A stretch of 64,000 bases of DNA from Prosopocoilus inquinatus (Eukaryota; Arthropoda; Insecta; Coleoptera; Lucanidae). Shown here piece by piece: positions 10,778 through 21,964 of this stretch. Each line of letters begins with the position of its first letter. Position 1 is the first letter of the stretch. Both the position numbers and the translations under genes were made by a program. Where the stretch lies: the NCBI GenBank assembly GCA_036172665.1, contig CM069871.1, positions 3,596,001 through 3,660,000 on the forward strand, given 5' to 3'. The notes beneath the pieces were generated by a model that saw only the letters and a list, made by a program, of their open reading frames with translations, was not told where the DNA came from and ran no database searches.

Positions 10778-12646
10778 CCTACGTGCAACGTAGGGTAAGT
10801 TATTTTTTTTTTGGCGACCTCGTGGTAATTCTTTTGTTAATTGTCCCCTTCTCGTTTCCGTTAGTTATTATAGTGCTAGTGTTAGTGCCAGTCAGGGGGC
10901 AGCGTCACACTTTCCTTTACCCCCGCTGCGATTGGGAGAAGGCTTGGCAGTGACGAACCCTTTGCAACATCGACCGACTTGTACCTACGTGCAACGTAGG
11001 GTGAGTTATTTTTTTTTGGCGACCTCGTGGTAATTCTTTTGTTAATTGTCCCCTTCTCGTCTCCGTTAGTTATTATAGTGCTAGTGCTAGTGACAGTCAG
11101 GGGGCTGCTTCATACTTTTCTTTACCCCCGTTGCCCCGTTGCGATTGGGAGAAGGCTTGGCACTGACGAATCCTTTGCAACATCGACCGATCTATACCTA
11201 CGTGCAACATAGGGTAAGTTTTTTTCTCTTTTTAGTGACCTCGTGGTAATTCTTTTGTTAATTGTTTCCTTTTCCTTTCCGTTAGTTATTATAGAGCTAG
11301 TGCTAGTGCCAGTCAGGGGGCAGCTTCACACTTTGCTTTACCCCCGTTGCCCCGTTGCGATTGGGAGAAGGTTTGGCAGTGACGAATCCTTTGCAACATC
11401 GGTCGATCTGTACCTATGTGCAACGTAGGGTAAGTTTTTTTTGTTGGTGACCTCGTGGTAATTCTTTTGTTAACTGTTTCCTTCTCGTTACCGTTAGTTA
11501 TTATAGTGCTAGTGCTAGTGCCAGTCAGGGGCAGCTTTACACTTTCCTTTACCCCCGCTGCGATTGGGAGAAGGCTTGGCAGTGACGAACCCTTTGCAAC
11601 ATCGACCGACTTGTACCTACGTGCAACGTAGGGTGAGTTATTTTTTTTTGGCGACCTCGTGGTAATTCTTTTGTTAATTGTCCCCTTCTCGTCTCCGTTA
11701 GTTATTATAGTGCTAGTGCTAGTTACAGTCAGGGGGCCGCTTCATACTTTTCTTTACACCCGTTGCCCCGTTGCGATTAGGAGAAGGCTTGGCACTGACG
11801 AATCCTTTGCAACATCGACCGATCTATACCTACGTGCAACGTAGGGTAAGTTTTTCTTTTTGGTGACCTCGTGGTAATTCTTTTGTTAATTGTTTCCTTC
11901 TCGTTTCCGTTAGTTATTATAGTGCTAGTGCTAGTGCCAGTCAGGGGCAGCTTCACACTTTCCTTTACCCCCGTTGCGACTAGGAGAAGGCTTGGCAGTG
12001 ACGAATCCTTTGCAGCATCGACCGATCTGTACCTACGTGCAACGTAGGGTAAGTTTTTCTTTTTTTGGTGACCTCGTGGTAATTCTTTTGTTAATTGTCC
12101 CCTTCTCGTTTCCGTTACTTATTATAGTGCTAGTGCTAGTACTAGTCAGGGGGCAGCTTCACACTTTCCTTTACCCCCGTTGCGATTGGGAGAAGGCTTG
12201 GCAGTGACGAATACTTTGCAACATCGATCGATCTGTACCTACGTGCAACGTAGGGTAAGTTTTTTTGTTGGTGACCTCGTGGTAATTCTTTTGTTAATTG
12301 TTTCCTTCTCGTTTCCGTTAGTTACTATAGTGCTAGTGCTAGTGCCAGTCGGGGGGCAGCTTCACACTTTCCTTTACCCCCGTTGCGATTGGGAGAAGGC
12401 TTGGCAGTGACGAATGCTTTGCAACATCGACCGATCTGTACCTACGTGCAACGTAGGGTAAGTTTTTTTTTTCTTTTTTGGGGACCTCGTGGTAATTCTT
12501 TTGTTAATTCTCCCCTTCTCGTTTCCGTTAGTTATTATAGTGCTAGTGCTAGTACTAGTCAGGGGGCAGCTTCACACTTTCCTTTACCCCCGTTGCGATT
12601 GGAAGTAGGCTTGGAAGTGACGAATCCTTTGCAACATCGACCGATC
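10778..12646 (+). repeat. Tandem array of exon-like units (203-216 bp, nine periods)
   Basis: The hairpin CCTACGTGCAACGTAGG (6-bp stem) occurs at 10778, 10984, 11616, 11829, 12032, 12238 and 12441, with single-base variants at 11197 and 11413. Each is followed by GTAAGT or GTGAGT, a consensus 5' splice site. Each unit then has a pyrimidine-rich tract (ccttctcgtttccgttag) and TTATTATAG, an acceptor-like end, before a ~127-nt segment leading to the next hairpin. That segment is open in one frame (…ASQGAASHFPLPPL…), but 127 nt (135 in some copies) is not consistently a multiple of three, so joining units in series would shift frame. No protein family is recognised. The array may represent duplicated alternative exons, a repetitive non-coding RNA, or a satellite that resembles splice sites. 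Confidence 0.8.
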
Positions 12647-12785
12647 TCCGTTTGACTTGCATCAGCGAGACGAGCGCGACAGCTGCCGTCTTCTGTCTCG
12701 TTGAAAAGGGCCGCTACCGCCCGGACGTCCTGGGCAAGACGTCGCTGAGACGTCGACGCCGCGTCGCGTCGGAAGGATTTTAAGG
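12647..12785 (+). other. GC-rich unique segment after the array
   Basis: The last array unit lacks the hairpin and runs into about 130 bp of GC-rich unique sequence, ending 'ttttaag' then GTAGTT. If the array is transcribed on the plus strand, this would be its distal exon. No protein family is recognised. Confidence 0.3.
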
Positions 12786-13035
12786 TAGTTTTATTTATTT
12801 TTTTCTTTTCTCGTCACTGTTCTTGCGGGGTGACGTTTTCGTTTTACGTCGTCGTTGTGTGGAGAATTTTTCTTCCTCCCTCCCCCTCCCCGCCACACAC
12901 GAACCTTCGTTGGCGCACTGCGCGTATTTTGTTTGGCCCTTATATTCCCTTTTGTTTGAGACGAATTTAAATTTTCCTATCACTGTTTGAATTTTTAAAC
13001 ATATTTTCAATTTTTTCTATTTTTTTTTGTTTTTG

Positions 13036-13735
13036 GAAACATCATTGTCCTCGAGGTCCCAACCGTTCCGAGCATACGGTAAGTTTAATGAGAATTTTTT
13101 TAAAATACGTCAATTTAATTTAGTTTTGAGCGTTGATTTTTATGTTTTGGTGTAAGCTGACGCGTGAGTACTCCCGTCTTTTGTCCACCAGTTGGGCGTT
13201 GTATATGAATTTATTTAAGGCGTGGTCGTTGTTCGCCCCGTATCCGGACGTATGCGTACATAAACAGGATTTGTGCTAGCAATACTTATAATAATTAAAA
13301 CTCCGATTTACGACTGAAGTGACTTGTGAAGTGAACTAACACTGTTCAACATCATTGTCCTCGAGGTTTCGACCGGTCCGAGCATACGGACGGTAAGTTT
13401 AATGACAATTTTTTAAGATTCGCTACCTTATTTTGTTTAGGCGCTTTAATTTAGTTTTGAGCGTTGATTTTTTTTTATGTTTTGGTGTAAGCCGACGCGT
13501 GAGTACTCCCGTAAAGACGCGTTTTTTTTGTCCACGAGAGGACTTTGTATGTGTATTTATTTGAGGTATGGTCGTTGTTCGCCCCGTATCCGGACGTATG
13601 CGTACATAATCATGATTTGTGCTAACAATACTTATTAATAATTAAAGCTTCGATTTACAATCGAAGTGACTTGTGAACACTGTTCAGCATCATTGTCCTC
13701 GAGGTTCCGACCGTTCCGAATACGTGAAAGTCTCG
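13036..13735 (+). repeat. Donor-bearing tandem repeat, ~325 bp, two full and one partial copy
   Basis: 'catcattgtcctcgaggt' followed by 'accg.tccga' occurs at about 13040, 13351 and 13690. The first two copies continue 'gcatacg' (plus gacg in copy 2) then GTAAGTTTAATGA, a good 5' splice site. Both intervening segments share 'gacgcgtgagtactcccg' and 'gccccgtatccggacgtatgcgtacataa'. The third copy ends without a donor. It lies just after the 207-bp exon-like array in the same orientation and may belong to the same transcript. Confidence 0.75.
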
Positions 13736-13739
13736 TTCA

Positions 13740-15080
13740 GTATCGGTGACAAACCCCTTTAAGTAGCCACACGCTCAAATTTACATAATTCCTCCATACA
13801 TTAAAGTCTCAGGCTTTCTTTCTACTTTTTTTTTAGCCAACAATTTTTCACTGCGATCTCGCGCGCGACTTAAGTAATTTAAATAATAATAATCGGCGAA
13901 ATTACGACCATTAACATGTGCAGATAACAACGTGAACAGTTAGTTTTATATCGCACTGCGACTTGATCTCCTTAATATTAATCTCGCGTTCAGATCGTGC
14001 CAGATACACGAGCCATTTAACTAAATATGTTTTCATTAAAGCGATCAGGCGGATGGAACGTTGCGTTCGGAACATAGCCGACAGCGAAACGGTGCTGCTG
14101 CTCGCTCATGCCAAGGAAAGAAACTTTCTGGTAGTATACTCGTATGTATAAGTTTTGGGCATGAACAAAATCAACACGAAAAAAAATCTCATTTTGTTGT
14201 ATACACCCTGTAGCATCATCAGTTCACTGACTCTCCGCTACATTGTTTCTCGTCTCCTTTAAAAAAAAAATGTGCAAGCGTGTAATTACTTTCTTAAAAA
14301 GAAAAAAAAAAGAAAAAGTTTACTTCGGTGACTCAGGATCATGCGTGTTGATTAAAAGATACATTTTAATTAGCGGACGATTGTGCTATCTTCAGCCAGA
14401 CATTTTAATAATTACCTGCAATTAAGAATGTAATTAACATAATAATTGTAAGAATGGAATTTCGTTTTAAATAATGCCCCCGTCTCGAATAATCTATCAC
14501 GTGTCGGATGTTCGAAGAGCTTCAGTCCAAATTATTACGAGTATTATTTTTCAATTAAAATTATTAACTATTTGTTTGTAATGAATATGAAAGTTTTTTT
14601 TTTTATAATTTAAAATTCACATTAAATATTTTACATACGAACGGGTTTAAGGTTGATGTTTTTTTTTTTTAATGTACATAATTCTGATTGTGCATGTAAG
14701 TACATCCAAAGCAAAGAGTCATGCGGAAATGTTTTGACAGTGTAAACGTGTTGGGCAAATATTTACATATAAATTGAAACACAATTTTACGTTAATCACA
14801 CGGTGGTGGAGTAAGTAAGTAAGTACGTTTAGTGCACATAATTACACGTTTGTGTTTGTTTTAATATCAACGGGTAAAAGCACCGAGTCAAGCAAATCAT
14901 TTCAAATGTCAGGGTACGAAGGATAATACGAAAAAGTGTTAAACTTTCCCGCATATTACTTATTGCCGTAAACAAGTTTAAAAGTGTTTATTTTATTTTA
15001 TTTTGTTTTACTTTTTTCAGCTAATGATAGAGCGGAGTAACATAACAAAGATCACTCAGTACAGGAATTCAATATTACAC
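13740..15080. other. AT-rich stretch, no gene recognised
   Basis: A 62-codon frame at 13963-14151 shows no family. An isolated 'caccctgta' near 14209 looks like one end of a mariner-type element without a partner. Nothing else can be supported. Confidence 0.4.
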
Positions 15081-15089
15081 AGGATGACT

Positions 15090-16400
15090 TGTTTGTGATA
15101 TTTTATTTTCAAATAATTTTTGGTTCTTTCTTGCCGCCCTGGAGGATTGAAAACTCATCCAGGACTTGTATCAGCCTCGTCTTTCAAGTTCAGGACAAGT
15201 ATCTTTGTAACTGTAGTTCTCTCTTTTCGTACAAGTTACTATTGGTGTTGCCCCGCATTTCGCGTTGTGTTCGTCTTAAAAGTTCGGTTCACAATTTTGG
15301 TTGAGTTGACGAAATCAAGTTGGAGGATTCGTCAGTATACGACGACGTTTCGTCGATTTTTTTACGTGGCCCTGAAGGATTGAAAGCTCATCAGGACTTG
15401 TGTCAGCCTCGTCTCGCTCGTTGGAATACAGGACAAGTATGTTTGTGACTGTTGCTTTCTCTTTTCGTATAAGTTACTATTGGCATTGCCCCGCATTTCG
15501 CGTCTTAGTCGTCCTCAAAGTTTGGCTCACATTTTTGGTTGGGTTGACGATACCAAGTTGGAGGATTCCCCAGTATACTTTATTTTCGTCGATTTTTATA
15601 CGTGGCTTTGGATGATTGAAAGCTCGCCAAGGCTTGTGTCCGCCTCGCCCTTGAACTTGAAGTTCAGGACAAGTATGTTTGGAACTGTTGCTCTCTCTTT
15701 TCTACTATTACTTCACTACTACTACTATTAGGTCACTCACTACAAGAATTATTAAATATCTTCGTAAGCTCTCGTTCACGAACTCTCAAGACAATAATAC
15801 AAAGGATGCTTTATTTAAATTTAAAAAAAACGAATCGAGTTCAATGTTGAATAAAAGCAAAATTGATTAAAAGAAATCAACTTTGATTTATAGTATTTAA
15901 CGAACCCTGTATGTAAATACTTTAAACCTTGTATATTGTACGTACATATAATACGAATAATCACGTGAGAGTAAAGTTCTTGTTTGTGATATTTTACTTT
16001 AAAATAATTTTTGGTTCTTTCTCGTCGCCCTGGAGGATTGAAAGCTCATCAGGGCTTGTATCAGCCTCGTCCTTGGAGTCCAGGACAAGTAACTTTGTAA
16101 CTGTAGTTCGCTGTTTTCGTAAAAGTTACTAATGGCTTCGTCACGCATTTCGCATCGCAGTCATCCTTACTTGGCCTTGGACGATTAGAAGCTCGTCAGG
16201 GCTTGTGTCAACCTCGCCTTTGAAGTTCAGAGCAAGTATGTTTGTGACTGTTGCTCTCTCTTTTCGTACAAGTTACTATTGGCGTTGCCTCTCATTTCGC
16301 GTCGTAATCGTCTTAAAAGGTCGGTTCACATTTTTGGTTGGATTCACGAAACCAAGTTGGAGGATTCCCCAGTATACTTTATTTTACTTTTTTCCTTTCT
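15090..16400. repeat. Composite tandem array, ~240-bp sub-units in an ~890-bp repeat
   Basis: Sub-units contain 'ctggaggattgaaagctcatc', 'aggacaagtatgtttgtaac', 'tctcttttcgtacaagtta' and 'accaagttggaggattc'. They start near 15135, 15370, 15610 (partial), 16028 and 16180. The block starting 'cttgtttgtgatatttta' appears at 15090 and 15980, giving the higher-order repeat. Open frames in it are non-conserved shadows. A detached partial copy lies at 18785-18895. Confidence 0.8.
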
Positions 16401-16884
16401 TTTTTTATAAGAAAAAATGATTCCACGACAGGGTTCCCCCACTCACTAGGAAAACTCGAAAAATCAGAGAATTAAGAGAAGGTTCGTAATGTCACTAGGC
16501 AATTTATTTATTCCAGTACTAAATATACAGGGTTTGTCCGAATTACTCGCCCAAACTTTACAAATGTGTTGTACGGAACAAGACTGTGAAAAAAGTTCCT
16601 ACAAACATGTGTCGAAAAATGCTTTCTTATAAAGTTACGCGCGATTTTCAAAATTGATTGACAAGCAAATAATATAAAAATGTCTGATGCCCTGTTGCAG
16701 CAATATTTTAAACAGAACTTAAATTTATTTCGTGACACGTCATCTTGAGAGTCGATACAGCAGAACGAGTCGGAGGGAAAAAAAGATTACTTCAAAAATA
16801 CAAATTTAGAGAAATCAGGGCCGGCGGAAGGCGGTAAGCAACGCAAGCGAGGCGTGTTAATTAAAAAACAATTAAAGCTCAGCT

Positions 16885-17460
16885 CAAACAATCTCAAGGT
16901 CAACCAAACTCGATCCAGCACACCTGAACTCAACTCCATTTAACCCAAGCAATAAATTAAAAATAAAAAACAATAAAAAATTAAAATAATTTTTTTTTAA
17001 TTAGAAGTAGAAAAATATTAAAAAATTTTTAACGTCCACCCAACGTAAATCCATTCAACCCAAGTAAAAATTTAAGAGAAGGAATTATTAAGACTTAAAA
17101 TTAAAAAAAAAAATGTGAAAATGACGCCCAACAAATTGACCTTGAGTCAATACAACTCAACTGAACCCGACCTAACTGTATCCTGTAACTGAAGCAAAAA
17201 AATTTAAATTAAAAAAATTAAAAGTAAAAAAATTAAAGGCCTTTAAAGCGAAGTTTGACCGGTGTCAAGGTCAATCAAACTCAATCCAACAACTGGGCTC
17301 CATTCTATTCCAAATATCAAAATCAAGAAACAATAAAAAAAAAATTTCGACCCAAACTAACTGCACTTCACCTAATTCCATTCAACCCAAATAAAAAATT
17401 GCAACAAATAAAAATGAATCTCAACAAATCTCAAGGTCAACTGAAGTCACCCCGTATTAC
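16885..17460. repeat. Second block of the TCAAGGTCA AT-rich family
   Basis: 'ctcaaggtcaaccaaactc', 'tttaaagcgaagtttgacc' and 'ctcaaggtcaactgaa' match the 6.1-8.8 kb array in the same orientation. It is low complexity and shows no coding signal. Confidence 0.75.
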
Positions 17461-17499
17461 TCTACACAAGGCGATTTTTTGTTTTTTTTTGTTTGACTT

Positions 17500-18690
17500 G
17501 GTTTTCCAATTTGAGCTTCCAATTTTTTCTAAATTTTGTTGAGCAGAAATAGCTTCACTTTAATTTTTGTTTCCGGTTGACCTTGAGATGACTTGGATTT
17601 AATTTTTATTGAATTTAATTTTTAATAACTTTAATTTTTTTTTAATTTGAGTTTAGTTAAACTGCATGCCGTTGTCGCAGTTCATCGTTTTTCATTTGTT
17701 TCGTGTCTCCGTTTTGGTCTTCTTTTGTTTTGCCCTCTGTATTCCGTATTTTCTTGTTTTTTTTTTCTTTGAATCGTACTTTTTCCAGTTCGCTTTAATT
17801 TTCTACGAATTTTTGATTCGTCTGGGAAATTCGTTTTTCATTTGTTTCGTGTCTCCGTTTAGATCTTCTTTTGTTTTGCCCACTGTATTCCGTATTTTCT
17901 TGTTTTTTTTTTCTTTGAATCGTACTTTTTCCAGTTCGCTTTAATTTTCTACGAATTTTTGATTCGTCTGGGATATTCGTTTTTCATTTGTTTCGTGTCT
18001 CCGTTTTGATCTTCTTTTGTTTTGCGCACTGTATTCCGTATTTTCTTGTCTTTTTTTTGAATCGTATTACTGACTTTTTCCAGTTTGCTTTAATTTTCTA
18101 CGAATATTTGATTCGTCTGGGATATTCGTTTTTCATTTGTTTCGTGTCTCCGTTTTGATCTTCTTTTATTTTGCGCACTGTATTCCGTATTTTCTTGTTT
18201 TTCTTTTTTTTTGAATCGTATTACTGACTTTTTCCAGTTTGCTTTAATTTTCTACGAATTTTTTGATTCGTCTGGGAAATTTTTGTTTTTCGTTCAACTT
18301 GGAGTTGTCCATCTAAGTCTTTTTTTTTGTTTATTCACTTCACGCCCTGTATTTTGCTGATGTAGTTTTCCTTTTTCTTTTGTTTCTGATTTTTTGCAGG
18401 TTTTATTTGTTTTTTTTTAATTTTTTTTTCCATTTGTTGTAGTTTTTCAATATCCCAAATCGGTTTTTCGATTTTTTTGTTTCTTTTTTTTTTATTTGAC
18501 TTTAGAAAAAGAATTCCAATTTGAGTTTTCAATTTTTTCTTAATTTCGTTGAGCAGAAATAGCTTCGCTTTAATTTTTGTTTCCGTTTGACCTTGAGAAG
18601 GTTTGGATTTAATTTTTATTAGATTTTTAATAACTTTAATTTTTTTTTATTTGAGTTTAATTGAACTGGATTTGGATTGACTTTGTTTAT
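17500..18690. repeat. Direct repeat (~165 bp) flanking an inner array
   Basis: 'gttgagcagaaatagctt' then 'ctttaatttttgtttccg' then 'ttgaccttgag' occurs at about 17538 and 18548, with matching sequence on both sides. The two copies bracket the 148-bp array at 17690-18290. The TGACCTTGA orientation is opposite to the 6.1-8.8 kb array. Confidence 0.75.
17690..18290. repeat. ~148-bp tandem repeat, four copies
   Basis: 'tttcatttgtttcgtgtctc' recurs at about 17692, 17838, 17986 and 18132. Each copy is followed by 'actgtattccgtattttctt', 'ttgaatcgta' and 'acgaatttttgattcgtctg'. Copies 3 and 4 share an extra 'ttactgac', showing their closer relation. Confidence 0.9.
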
Positions 18691-18784
18691 TTTTTGCCCA
18701 CTTTTTTTTGGCTTTCAACTGTACAGTAATTTTAACACTAATTTTGAATTTGAGGGAGCCACTTGTCGTACGTTTCGTCTGTTT

Positions 18785-18895
18785 TTTTTTACGTGGCACT
18801 GGAGGATTGAAAGCTCATCAGGGCTTGTCTCAACCTCGCCCTTGGAGTACACGACATGTACATTTGTAACTGTTGCTCTCTTTCTTTTCGTGCAA
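18785..18895. repeat. Detached partial unit of the 15-16.4 kb array
   Basis: 'ggaggattgaaagctcatca', 'ggcttgt.tcaacctcgcc' and 'tttgtaactgttgctctc' match the ~240-bp sub-unit. Beyond it, 18900-19770 contains no gene-like sequence. A mariner-type end 'tacagggtgtgcc' lies near 19420. Confidence 0.7.
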
Positions 18896-19776
18896 GTCAA
18901 ACTTTCCTTTCCTTACAGGCTCACTTCTAGTTACGGTTCACTTTTAGTTACGGCCCATTTTAATTTATTACGTCCCTGCGTATTTTAACTGTGACATAGT
19001 CGTTTTGATCTTTCTCAGAAGTTTCATCGGGAAGTTGCATGAAGGAAAATAAACGTATTCATAACGCAAAGCTTACTTACTCTAGAGCTGGTTAAAAGTG
19101 GATCGCAAGTTTACTAAAATCGATTACGCAATTTAAAAGCCACGCGGAACTTCGGAGCAAATGCAAACATGTAAGTTTTGCGGCGGCGGCGAACTTTATT
19201 TATTCGCCGAGGCATTTCTGCAACGTGCTTTTATTAAACTAAGCCAGTGAGTATTGTAAAGTCTGCGCCATTTGAAATCGTCCTTCGGTTTCGGGGTTAA
19301 ACCTGGGAGCAAAATTAAAGATAGTTACTCATTTAAATGTGCAGAGATTGTGAGATTCACCTGCGTTTTTTTTTTTTTGTTGTAATTATTGAAGAAAAAT
19401 AAGGGGCTTAATTCTATACAGGGTGTGCCAATGCTGTACTTGTATCGTATCCGAAAACTATTGCATTTAAATAAATGTTACAGAATTTCCACGATTTCCA
19501 TCTATGTGTCAGCCTAATGGATCAGAAATAATTTAAAAAAAAAGTGTTTGCGTACAATTTACGCCATCTACGATGCACGCGAATGTTCAAGAAATTACGT
19601 GAAAGCTTCGCAACCGTTGTATGCCGTTCTGAAAGTGGGTAAATGTATTACATAAGCGCTATTCGAATAAAACGATTACTTTGACTAGTAAAAACTAGTA
19701 AATAAAGACTCCTCACCCCCCAAAATACTATGGGATATTGGGGAAAAGGTCCTAGACTCGTTGGGAAAGGTGTTTT

Positions 19777-19848
19777 GTCGCAAGTGGAACTCGAACCCGT
19801 ATCACCAGGATTCATGCCAAACCGCTCTAGCCACTGAGCTATTGCGAC
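19777..19848 (-). mobile_element. tRNA-derived SINE head
   Basis: The 72-nt segment starts GTCGCAA and ends TTGCGAC on the minus strand, giving a perfect 7-bp acceptor stem. The D-arm GCTC/GAGC (with AGTGGCTA loop, an A-box-like TAGCTCAGTGG) and a B-box GGGTTCGAGTTCC follow. The anticodon stem does not pair and the T stem is only partly paired, so it is not a functional tRNA. The SINE body probably extends toward lower coordinates (about 19690), but its end and target duplication were not identified. Confidence 0.7.
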
Positions 19849-20236
19849 TCTGGGGTCGAGTTTTTTTAATCTAAAGCAAATCAAAAGAAAGTTTTTTTTT
19901 TTATTATTTTGAATCGCTTGTAACACTAGCATGTTTGAATGAAGTTGAGGCTCGCCCTGACTTGCGGTACTGTTGGCTAGATTTTTTTTTGTTTAAATAT
20001 TATAGACAAACAATACTATCAGAGGACGGAGTTACAATAAACATTCACTCACCATTGGCTAGGTCTCTTATTCCCAATGTTCTTTCTTTCCTTCTCGCTT
20101 CCCTGACCGCAACAGGCGCCCGCCGAGGATAAACGTCTTAGCTTTCGGGCATCGCATTCCAATTCGATAAGGACCATGCAAATTATAAGTAACCCTTTAC
20201 GAGTATCTATTCAGTAAAATGGAACATTCCACTTAC

Positions 20237-20374
20237 CGGGGCCGCTTTCCCGGCCCCTCCTGCTCCAGCGTCGAATCTAGAAGCTGTAGCTCCCTCATGC
20301 TGATATTGGACACTGGGGAAGTCGTCCTCGCACGTAGACTTCTTATCTTCGCATGCATTAAGCTCCATGTTCAC
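20237..20374 (-). CDS. Probable host-gene exon (46 codons)
   Basis: On the minus strand, 'gggtttcatttccgcag' forms a good 3' splice site ending at 20375, with a possible branch sequence 'tgctaat' upstream. The exon ends ...CCCCG at 20237 and is followed by GTAAGT. Exactly 138 nt lie between, open in one frame only; the other two contain stops. The peptide starts VNMELNACEDKKSTCEDD and ends in a Gly/Ala-rich segment (GAGGAGKAAP). The ATG at its third codon has a good context (gtgaacATGG), so this may be a first coding exon with a spliced leader, or an internal phase-0 exon. It is GC-rich against AT-rich flanks. I do not recognise the family, and partner exons were not found in the window. Confidence 0.6.
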
Positions 20375-20567
20375 CTGCGGAAATGAAACCCACCCCTCCC
20401 GATGGATATTAGCATACCTTGCCTCCTGCGCATGAGCTCTCAGGATCATTGGTGTAACCGCCTCGTACAAGTGCCTTCAGCATTCGTCCGAGCACGGATA
20501 TGCACCAAGTCATGACCGTTCTAGGGAGCCCGATCCCTACAAGGTCAGGCATTCAGCTAGCTATTCC

Positions 20568-20734
20568 CCAGCATTGGCGGTCCCCTACATTGCTACGCCA
20601 CTGGACCGATCTCCGACAATGCATGACAGTTCAACCATATCTTTCTCTCTCATCGTCGGCCCCCTATAGTGCTACTCCACTGGACCGATCCCCGACAATG
20701 CATCATTCAACCACATCTTTCGCTCGCATCGCCG
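20568..20734. repeat. GC-rich ~100-bp tandem repeat, left part
   Basis: Units run 'cggtcccctacattgctacg' then 'ccactggaccgat' then 'ccgacaatgcat'. Two copies precede the Transib-like element and two follow it at 22440-22640. These units resemble neither tRNA nor a known coding sequence. They may derive from a retrotransposon terminal region, but I could not define an LTR. Confidence 0.7.
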
Positions 20735-21045
20735 CACAGTGGGGCCAAATGTCCGATTTATGGATAAAACCTCTCATTTCCAGAATTTTTGTCTGATCGA
20801 AGTGAAACTCAGGAAATTTCAAGAAGGTACTAAATAACAATTTTTGACTTTCTCAAAGTTTCAAAAAAGAATTTTTTTTATAAGGTATAATCATTTTAAT
20901 TTTACTCCAAGTGCAGAACGTTTTTATGTACCTATTACAAACTAACAGTGAGGAGCTCTGTTAGCTTCCTTGATTCAACAAATCATGTTTGTACGGACCG
21001 CTGGTGCTGTTTTTCGCATCTCTATTCAACTTCGTATTCAATATA

Positions 21046-21964
21046 CAGGCTGTTTCAAATTCGACCCTCACTGGGGATCTGGCTTATTTGAAGAGATAGA
21101 CGATAGGTTTAGATTCGGAAAAGTTGCTAAATTTAATGAACATTAATAATCCGCAGAGAAAAAGTTTCTATATTAACTCTTATTCGAAATAATTGTAAAA
21201 AAATGAAAAATTGTCATTTTCTTGTTTTATCTGAATCTTCTTTATTTAAAGAGATATCAAAAAAAATAAAAATACTTCCTTAAGAAACTTCTCAATTCTC
21301 TACACAGTGGTAAGCACTATTTTTTCTATAACACGTTTCGTCAAATTGATACCATCATCAAGTTCATTTTTTCTTATGGCGCCTATATTGAAATTTAGTG
21401 GAAAGAGAACCTGTTCATTATGCCGATTAGGGCAACAAAAGTTTCTATATTAACTCTTATTCGAAATAATTGTAAAAAAATGAAAAATTGTCATTTTCTT
21501 GTTTTATCTGAATCTTCTTTATTTAAAGAGATATCAAAAAAAATAAAAATACTTCCTTAAGAAACTTCTCAATTCTCTACACAGTGGTAAGCACTATTTT
21601 TTCTATAACACGTTTCGTCAAATTGATACCATCATCAAGTTCATTTTTTCTTATGGCGCCTATATTGAAATTTAGTGGAAAGAGAACCTATTCACTATGC
21701 CGATTAGGGCAACATAGCACGTGTTATAAAAATTCTTTAAAACAAGGCCAGAATGAAAATGTTTAATGTGAGAAGATAGATCCAAAATAAGAAAATGATA
21801 ATTTTTCTCTTTTTTTTTTAGAATTACTTCGAATAAAAATCAACATTTTTCTCTCCGGATATCAAAGCTCATGAAATTTAACAACTTTTCCAAATTTAAA
21901 CCTACCAACTATCTCTTCAAATAAGCGAGATCCCCATGGTGAGAGTTGAATTTGAAACAGCCTG
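21046..21964. mobile_element. Nested mariner-like MITE with ~170-bp inverted repeats
   Basis: The ends are CAGGCTGTTTCAAATTC and its reverse complement, flanked by TA on both sides (21044-45 and 21965-66). Inverted homology continues through 'gggatct.gcttatttgaaga' and 'ggaaaagttg.taaattt' for about 170 bp per side. The terminal sequence resembles the CAGGGTG ends of Tc1/mariner-type elements. No transposase frame is present. It sits wholly inside the Transib-like element, so it inserted later. Confidence 0.75.
21162..21716. repeat. Near-identical ~276-bp tandem duplication inside the MITE
   Basis: The segment from 'aaagtttctatattaactct' to 'gccgattagggcaaca' is present twice head-to-tail with only a few differences, so it duplicated recently. 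Confidence 0.95.

Noticed and set aside
10974..12655. Family of 61-90-codon proteins in the 207-bp array
   Set aside because: These frames start at arbitrary ATGs in the intron-like half (MVILLLIV...) and run through the putative donor and acceptor; they mirror repeat structure.
19777..19848. Functional tRNA gene
   Set aside because: The acceptor and D stems pair, but the anticodon stem does not and the T stem is imperfect; a SINE head fits better.
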